This document shows positions 15,613 to 19,947 of a stretch of 19,947 bases of DNA, piece by piece. Both the position numbers and the translations under genes were made by a program. Under the pieces are notes generated by a model. It worked only from the letters and a program-made list of their open reading frames with translations, was not told the origin of the DNA and made no database searches. The stretch is from the NCBI GenBank assembly GCA_964565665.1, contig CAZMFZ010000071.1, positions 1-19,947 of the forward strand. The letters run 5' to 3'. Source of the stretch: CAZMFZ01 sp964565665 (GTDB taxonomy: Bacteria; Bacteroidota; Bacteroidia; Cytophagales; UBA9547). How positions within the stretch are numbered: the first letter of the stretch is position 1; every line of letters starts with the position of its first letter.

Positions 15613-17625
15613 ATGTTCAATTTAATGAAAAAGTTCTTTACCAATCAGTTTAAGAAAATGGCACTCCTAATCGGTATGTCTGCATGTGTAAGCATAACCG
15701 CAAGTTATGCACAAGAGCCAATAGTGACGGTACAAAATATCCCTTACGTTGTCAACTTTGGATCAGCTCATTTTACTACTTATCCAAACGGACTGGCTGT
15801 TTCTAGAGGTATTAGTAACAGTTTCAAAACTAACATTGCTGATGTTACTACCTTTCCTGCTGCTGATTTTACAGACACTAGGAACATTTCTGCAACCCAA
15901 CTGACAGCACCTTTAACAAATTCGGTTGGAGGAAGCAATATTTCTGGTGGTTCTAATGCGCATAGTTATTTAGACGGTAGCGATGCTAAACTTTTGATTA
16001 CATTATCGACTCGTTTGTGGGGTGCATTCTTTGCGGTTAAAACCTCAAATAATGAAAAGATTAAAGTAAGCTATAGCTTGCAGCTTACCGAGAGAGCGGT
16101 AAATAACACTACCGCAGGCCTTGATCTAACAGCTTATCTGCAGTATAGAACCAGCACTACCACTGGTTGGAGCACTGTAGCAGGCTCGCAGTGGAACACT
16201 GCAGGATTGACTGTTGGTGGTGTTACTAATTATAGCCTAACACTTCCAGGCATTGTAGATAATTTAGCTGCTTTGGATTTGAGAATCATCAATACGCAAA
16301 CTGCTGGAGTTGGTGCAACAGATCTATTAAGTTATGCTATCGACAATATTTCAGTAACAGGAACTCAAATCGCAGTAAATACCGTAACCGCAGTAGCCTT
16401 CAAAATCAAGTCGGTAACCCCAACCTCTACCAGTGTAATCACGGCTGGAAAAGCTTTTAGTGTGGTGGTAGAATCAGCAGATCCTGACGGTGCTCCTTTT
16501 GCTGTTACATCCGCCACAGGCTTTAGTTTGGCCGTTGTAGGTGGCAGTGGAACTTTAAACGGAACAGTAAGTGGTATCATACTTGCCAGTACTTCCAGTG
16601 CAATTGTTAGTGGTATTTCTTATTCTCAGGCGGGTGTAATTGTCTTGTCCGCTACAGCTACTTCTGGTCAGCCCCTTACTTCGGTTACTTCCGTCATCAC
16701 CGTAACTGGCGATCCTTTGTCTGGATTGAATGTACTCTTCTCTGAAAATTTTGAAGATGCCAACAGCCTACCTGCGGCCGACAACTTCCCAGTTTCTGTA
16801 TCGGGCTTTACCGCTTACAATTTAGATAATGAAACATTGTCTCCAAGCGGATCACCAGGCTATGGAAGTGCTGGATTTGTAGTCGTGAGAACCATTAGAG
16901 GCCCCTGGAGAGGAAATGGCTTGGATAACATAGGCACCGAGACTTATTTCGACAACACTGGTTCTACTGTAGCTGACTCAAACTTCGTTGCTGGTGCTAC
17001 CTCTTTTTTCGTGAGCAGTGTAGCGGGTGCCAATCGTTGGTTGGTATTGCCTGCAGTTACGCTTTCTGGTGAAAACATAAAATTGGCTTGGCAGTCTATG
17101 TCGCGCGGTTCTTTTAACTTCAGAGATTCTTATCGTCTGAAAGTAAGTGCTACCGCGCCTAGCGATCCCTTTATCACTGCCGATTTTGAATTGATCTCTA
17201 CTGTTGCAGGTGTTGCAGAATTTGCAAATGAACCTTCTAGAAGGGTAACTAGCCACAGCATCGATTTGCCTGCTACACTTAAGGGATTGGTAGTATATAT
17301 TGCTTTTGAAGTCTTCACGCCTGCCCCTGGTGGCGACAGAATATTCTTCGACAATATATTGGTAACTTCTACCGATGCCATTACGGGAGTTGATGATGTA
17401 ATTGACAGTAAAAGCTTGGCAATTTACCCTAATCCTGCTACAGCCACTTTATTTGTAGCAAGCGAAGGCCAGCTTACGGTAAGCAGTACCGCTGGAAACA
17501 CGGTAATAGCAACAACCATTGTGGGAAAGACAGCCATTGACGTGAGCGGCTTAGCACTCGGCCTGTACGTGGTGAAATTGCAGACAGCCACTGGTGTGCA
17601 ATTCGCCAAATTCATCAAAGAATAA
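15613..17625 (+). CDS. T9SS-sorted multidomain surface protein
   Basis: A 670-residue exported protein with no recognised enzyme motif. A signal peptide ends near SYA-QE (31-35). Then come a beta-rich domain (about 35-250, ending SYAIDNISVTG), an Ig-like region (about 262-366) rich in Thr, Ser and Val, a choice-of-anchor J/cleaved-adhesin-like lectin-fold domain (about 373-590; LFSENFEDANSLPAADNFP to RIFFDNILVTS), and a type A T9SS sorting domain (about 600-670; YPNP at 605-608, LALGLYVVKL). It should cross the outer membrane by T9SS and stay on the surface or be released. Adhesion or polymer binding for the neighbouring SusCD pair is inferred. The start could be Met1 or Met5; both precede the signal sequence. 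No separate promoter is seen in the 104-bp gap after susD. Confidence 0.85.
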   Translation: MFNLMKKFFTNQFKKMALLIGMSACVSITASYAQEPIVTVQNIPYVVNFGSAHFTTYPNGLAVSRGISNSFKTNIADVTTFPAADFTDTRNISATQLTAPLTNSVGGSNISGGSNAHSYLDGSDAKLLITLSTRLWGAFFAVKTSNNEKIKVSYSLQLTERAVNNTTAGLDLTAYLQYRTSTTTGWSTVAGSQWNTAGLTVGGVTNYSLTLPGIVDNLAALDLRIINTQTAGVGATDLLSYAIDNISVTGTQIAVNTVTAVAFKIKSVTPTSTSVITAGKAFSVVVESADPDGAPFAVTSATGFSLAVVGGSGTLNGTVSGIILASTSSAIVSGISYSQAGVIVLSATATSGQPLTSVTSVITVTGDPLSGLNVLFSENFEDANSLPAADNFPVSVSGFTAYNLDNETLSPSGSPGYGSAGFVVVRTIRGPWRGNGLDNIGTETYFDNTGSTVADSNFVAGATSFFVSSVAGANRWLVLPAVTLSGENIKLAWQSMSRGSFNFRDSYRLKVSATAPSDPFITADFELISTVAGVAEFANEPSRRVTSHSIDLPATLKGLVVYIAFEVFTPAPGGDRIFFDNILVTSTDAITGVDDVIDSKSLAIYPNPATATLFVASEGQLTVSSTAGNTVIATTIVGKTAIDVSGLALGLYVVKLQTATGVQFAKFIKE

Positions 17626-17645
17626 GTTTAGTTAAGGTTAATAAA

Positions 17646-17704
17646 CTGAAAATTGTTTTCAGATGGTTATTACTTAGCGTTGGGAAGCCAGTTTCCCAAC
17701 GCTA
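17646..17704 (+). other. Two tandem hairpins between surface protein and S51 gene
   Basis: CTGAAAA (17646-17652) pairs with TTTTCAG (17656-17662) around TTG. A stronger perfect 12-bp stem follows, TAGCGTTGGGAA (17675-17686) with TTCCCAACGCTA (17693-17704), loop 6 nt. No T-run follows the second stem. They fill most of the 99-bp gap and could be an attenuator, an mRNA-processing or stabilising structure, or a small repeat element. Confidence 0.6.
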
Positions 17705-17724
17705 TTTCAAAGCATTCTACCAAA

Positions 17725-19770
17725 ATGAATAAACTTCTTTTTCTCCCTTTTCTATTTTTTGTAGCCTTTTCCGCCAATGGAATGAAAGGTCGCTTACTAT
17801 TGATTGGTGGCGGTAGCGAACAAACTGGAGGCTGGAGCAATCCTGCTTATAAATGGGCAGTAGACAAATCGGCAAACAAACGCGTAGCCATTATCGGCTA
17901 TTCGTCACCTTCTAATTTTTTAAGAGATTATTTCAAAAACAGCTTAGGAGCTGTATTTTCCAAAGATTTTACAGTAGCTTCGAAAGCGGAAGCCCAATCA
18001 CAAATACTTTTAGATTCACTCATAACTTATGATGTTATATTTTTTCGAGGGGGCGATCAATCTATCTATTACAACAATTTCAAAGGTACTAAACTAGCCC
18101 AAGCCGTTACGCAAGTATTTAATAGCGGTGGTGTGATAGCTGGTACTTCGGCCGGATTGCACATTCTATCGAGCGTAATATACAATGCACTTGACGAATC
18201 GATTACCTCCGAAGAAGCCATTGTAAATATTGGCAATAGCAACATTACCTTGGCCAATGATTTCTTTCAGTTCTTTCCGGGCTATATTTTCGATTCTCAT
18301 GTGGCAGAAAGAGGTAGATTTGCCCGTACTATTTCTTTTCTAGCCCGATGGTATAAAGACAAAAGACAAGTCATTAAAGCCATAGCGATGGACGATCTTA
18401 CCGCCATGGGCATTGATACCAACCAGGTAGGGGAGGTGTTTGGCACAGGTGTAGCAGGCATTTACGCCTCAGCCAAGCGAGACGGCAATCATTTTGCCTT
18501 ATCAAGAAATAATAAGTTAGCTGCTGATTCGATTGTTGTAAAGCATATACTAAACGGATGGAAATATAATTTCAAACTTCATACCATTACTAAGCCTACC
18601 ACTACGGGAATCGCCATGTCTACCCCATTGGCTAGTGCCCAAACCAGTACATCTACTATTTTACTAAGTGCATCTGAATCAGTAACCTCTAATAAAGTAT
18701 TGATTAATCAATTGGTGAAACATACGGGTGGGGTGAACGACAGAATCATCATCGTTACGGGAGTAGATACTGCCAGTGCAACTGCTTTCAAAACCCAATT
18801 ATCAATCACAGGAGCTACTAGCGTCAATATTATTCAAAACACAGCTTCAGACCTAAGTGCAGAGAAGTATGTACGCAATGCCACTAAGTTTGTATTTATG
18901 GGTAACACCTATTCCCAGCTTGTTTCTTTTTTAGCCAATAAAATCAATAGTGTAGGGCCTATAATCAACCAAATTATACGAAGTGAAGGCAGTATACTTG
19001 CCTTTGTGGGCGACAATAGCAGATTTGTAGGCAGCAGATTGCTTAGCGATAACTATACTGGAAGGTACACAGCTTATGAGAATAAGATTACGACTACCGA
19101 AGGTCTAGGTTTTCTCAAATCTTCGATTGTATTTCCTGCAGCTTTCGCCAATGCTAACACATTAGAAAACTCAGCTTGTACCGTACCATATTTTATGATG
19201 AAAGATTCCTTAGCTTTCGGCATTATGATCGATGGTGATGTTGTGGTAAAGTATGAAATAAAGCCTGATGGTAAGGCGTTTTTAAGTTCTTTTGGCTTAT
19301 CGCCTGCCATCATTATGAAGAATAACGGCACAGATTACGCATTTTCAAACACTACTTCTAAAAATAACGGAACACAACCACCCCGCCAAATTGCAGGGTT
19401 CGATTCGCTATACATCTCTTTCACCGATAGCACCAGCGCCATGCTGGTAGGTACAAATCTTGCCTATAAAGCTACGGTAGATACCATTTCCGTCCCTACA
19501 TCTGCTAACAAATTTTCTCCAAAAACCACCATATCTGATTTTACCACTTATCCCAACCCAACCACCACCTATATTAATATGAATACGGAAGCCATTTCTT
19601 TATTTCCCGAAGGCAAAGTTGCATTGATCGATTTTGATGGTAAAACAGTGTACGAATCTATCGAATTAGGAAGGCAAATTCCTATAAATGGGCTTCCTAA
19701 AGGTATATATATGGTTACAATCTGGAGCGGACAAGAGGTGTATCGCAATAAAGTGGTGATTGGAGATTAG
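17725..19770 (+). CDS. T9SS-sorted cyanophycinase-like peptidase (family S51)
   Basis: S51 enzymes (cyanophycinase, peptidase E, alpha-aspartyl dipeptidase) cut Asp-containing bonds with a catalytic Ser. Residues about 22-280 carry the family motifs: RLLLIGGGSE (23-32), FFRGGDQS (106-113), AGTSAG with nucleophile Ser142, and DSHVAERGRFAR (190-201) with His192 and Glu195. Residues about 310-535 look like a second, degenerate S51 domain without these residues. A T9SS sorting domain ends the protein (about 602-681; YPNP at 609-612). The frame is open from 17653, but that stretch lies in hairpin DNA. ATG 17725 gives a proper signal peptide (MNKLLFLPFLFFVAFSANG), so 681 residues. It is last in the susC set; substrate (cyanophycin or another Asp-rich peptide) is inferred. 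Confidence 0.88.
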   Translation: MNKLLFLPFLFFVAFSANGMKGRLLLIGGGSEQTGGWSNPAYKWAVDKSANKRVAIIGYSSPSNFLRDYFKNSLGAVFSKDFTVASKAEAQSQILLDSLITYDVIFFRGGDQSIYYNNFKGTKLAQAVTQVFNSGGVIAGTSAGLHILSSVIYNALDESITSEEAIVNIGNSNITLANDFFQFFPGYIFDSHVAERGRFARTISFLARWYKDKRQVIKAIAMDDLTAMGIDTNQVGEVFGTGVAGIYASAKRDGNHFALSRNNKLAADSIVVKHILNGWKYNFKLHTITKPTTTGIAMSTPLASAQTSTSTILLSASESVTSNKVLINQLVKHTGGVNDRIIIVTGVDTASATAFKTQLSITGATSVNIIQNTASDLSAEKYVRNATKFVFMGNTYSQLVSFLANKINSVGPIINQIIRSEGSILAFVGDNSRFVGSRLLSDNYTGRYTAYENKITTTEGLGFLKSSIVFPAAFANANTLENSACTVPYFMMKDSLAFGIMIDGDVVVKYEIKPDGKAFLSSFGLSPAIIMKNNGTDYAFSNTTSKNNGTQPPRQIAGFDSLYISFTDSTSAMLVGTNLAYKATVDTISVPTSANKFSPKTTISDFTTYPNPTTTYINMNTEAISLFPEGKVALIDFDGKTVYESIELGRQIPINGLPKGIYMVTIWSGQEVYRNKVVIGD

Positions 19771-19784
19771 GTTGCGATAATTAT

Positions 19785-19812
19785 TAATTAGTAATGCGTA
19801 ATTAGGAATGCA
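19785..19812. repeat. Tandem 14-bp duplication
   Basis: TAATTAGTAATGCG (19785-19798) is followed directly by TAATTAGGAATGCA (19799-19812), with two differences. A looser relative, TAATTAGCG then TATAATGCA, spans 19855-19872. It sits just after the S51 gene stop. Confidence 0.6.
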
Positions 19813-19895
19813 GTGTGAAGTTTTGATAGTATTATTAATGAAAGCAATGGAATATAATTAGCGTATAATGCAGTCTCCGTCCTACGTTCCCTCGT

Positions 19896-19932
19896 CCCCT
19901 TCGGGGCGGGGGCTAGGGGGTGGGGCTTTTTT
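19896..19932 (+). repeat. G-rich intergenic element with terminal T-run
   Basis: After a CCCCTTCGGGG mini-hairpin (19896-19906) come four G-runs: 19903-19906, 19908-19912, 19916-19920 and 19922-19925, with linkers of 1 to 3 bases. A T-run follows (19927-19932). It could fold as a four-layer G-quadruplex or pair with the C-rich stretch before it, and may end the upstream operon's transcript. It resembles the G/C-run intergenic repeats common in Bacteroidota genomes. Confidence 0.5.
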
Positions 19933-19947
19933 ATAAAGAATCTTTTC

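Noticed and set aside
1..19947. CRISPR array, tRNA, rRNA, prophage or insertion sequence
   Set aside because: No regular spacer-repeat array, cloverleaf, rRNA-like stretch, transposase or integrase was seen on either strand.

Overview
The window looks like chromosomal DNA of a free-living Bacteroidota (perhaps Cytophagales or a relative; rank below phylum is a guess). Support: low GC with AT-rich intergenic DNA, a SusC/SusD outer-membrane pair, two proteins ending in type IX secretion (T9SS) sorting domains with a YPNP motif, the long 666-residue form of IspG, promoter-like TAnnTTTG boxes, and little sign of Shine-Dalgarno sequences. A run of 10 Ns (10235-10244) marks an assembly gap, so linkage across it rests on scaffolding.

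Left part (1-3031): an XRE-type regulator with a coiled-coil tail, preceded by AT-rich DNA with repeated TGTTGCAA motifs exactly 41 bp apart. It is followed by a 41-codon remnant that resembles the C-terminal part of a YoeB/Txe RNase toxin. On the minus strand come a membrane-anchored AraC-type regulator and, upstream of it, a six-segment membrane protein with the layout of a potassium channel but a selectivity filter that is not recognisable.

Middle (3071-10058): housekeeping genes. ispG (MEP isoprenoid pathway) converges on a small DoxX-like membrane protein. gltA (citrate synthase) converges on a pbp2-rodA pair (lateral wall synthesis, 44-bp overlap), and the two share a clean bidirectional terminator. 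An 807-bp region without a gene follows. It holds the assembly gap, two perfect AT-rich inverted repeats and a long leader for the next operon.

Right part (10866-19770): a co-directional set of susC, susD, a large T9SS-sorted multi-domain surface protein, and a T9SS-sorted cyanophycinase-like (peptidase family S51) protein. No glycan-degrading enzyme is present. The set therefore reads as a possible outer-surface uptake locus for a peptide-like polymer (inference). The S51 protein appears to carry a second, catalytically dead S51 domain. The window ends in intergenic DNA with a 14-bp tandem duplication and a G-rich element with four runs of four or more Gs.
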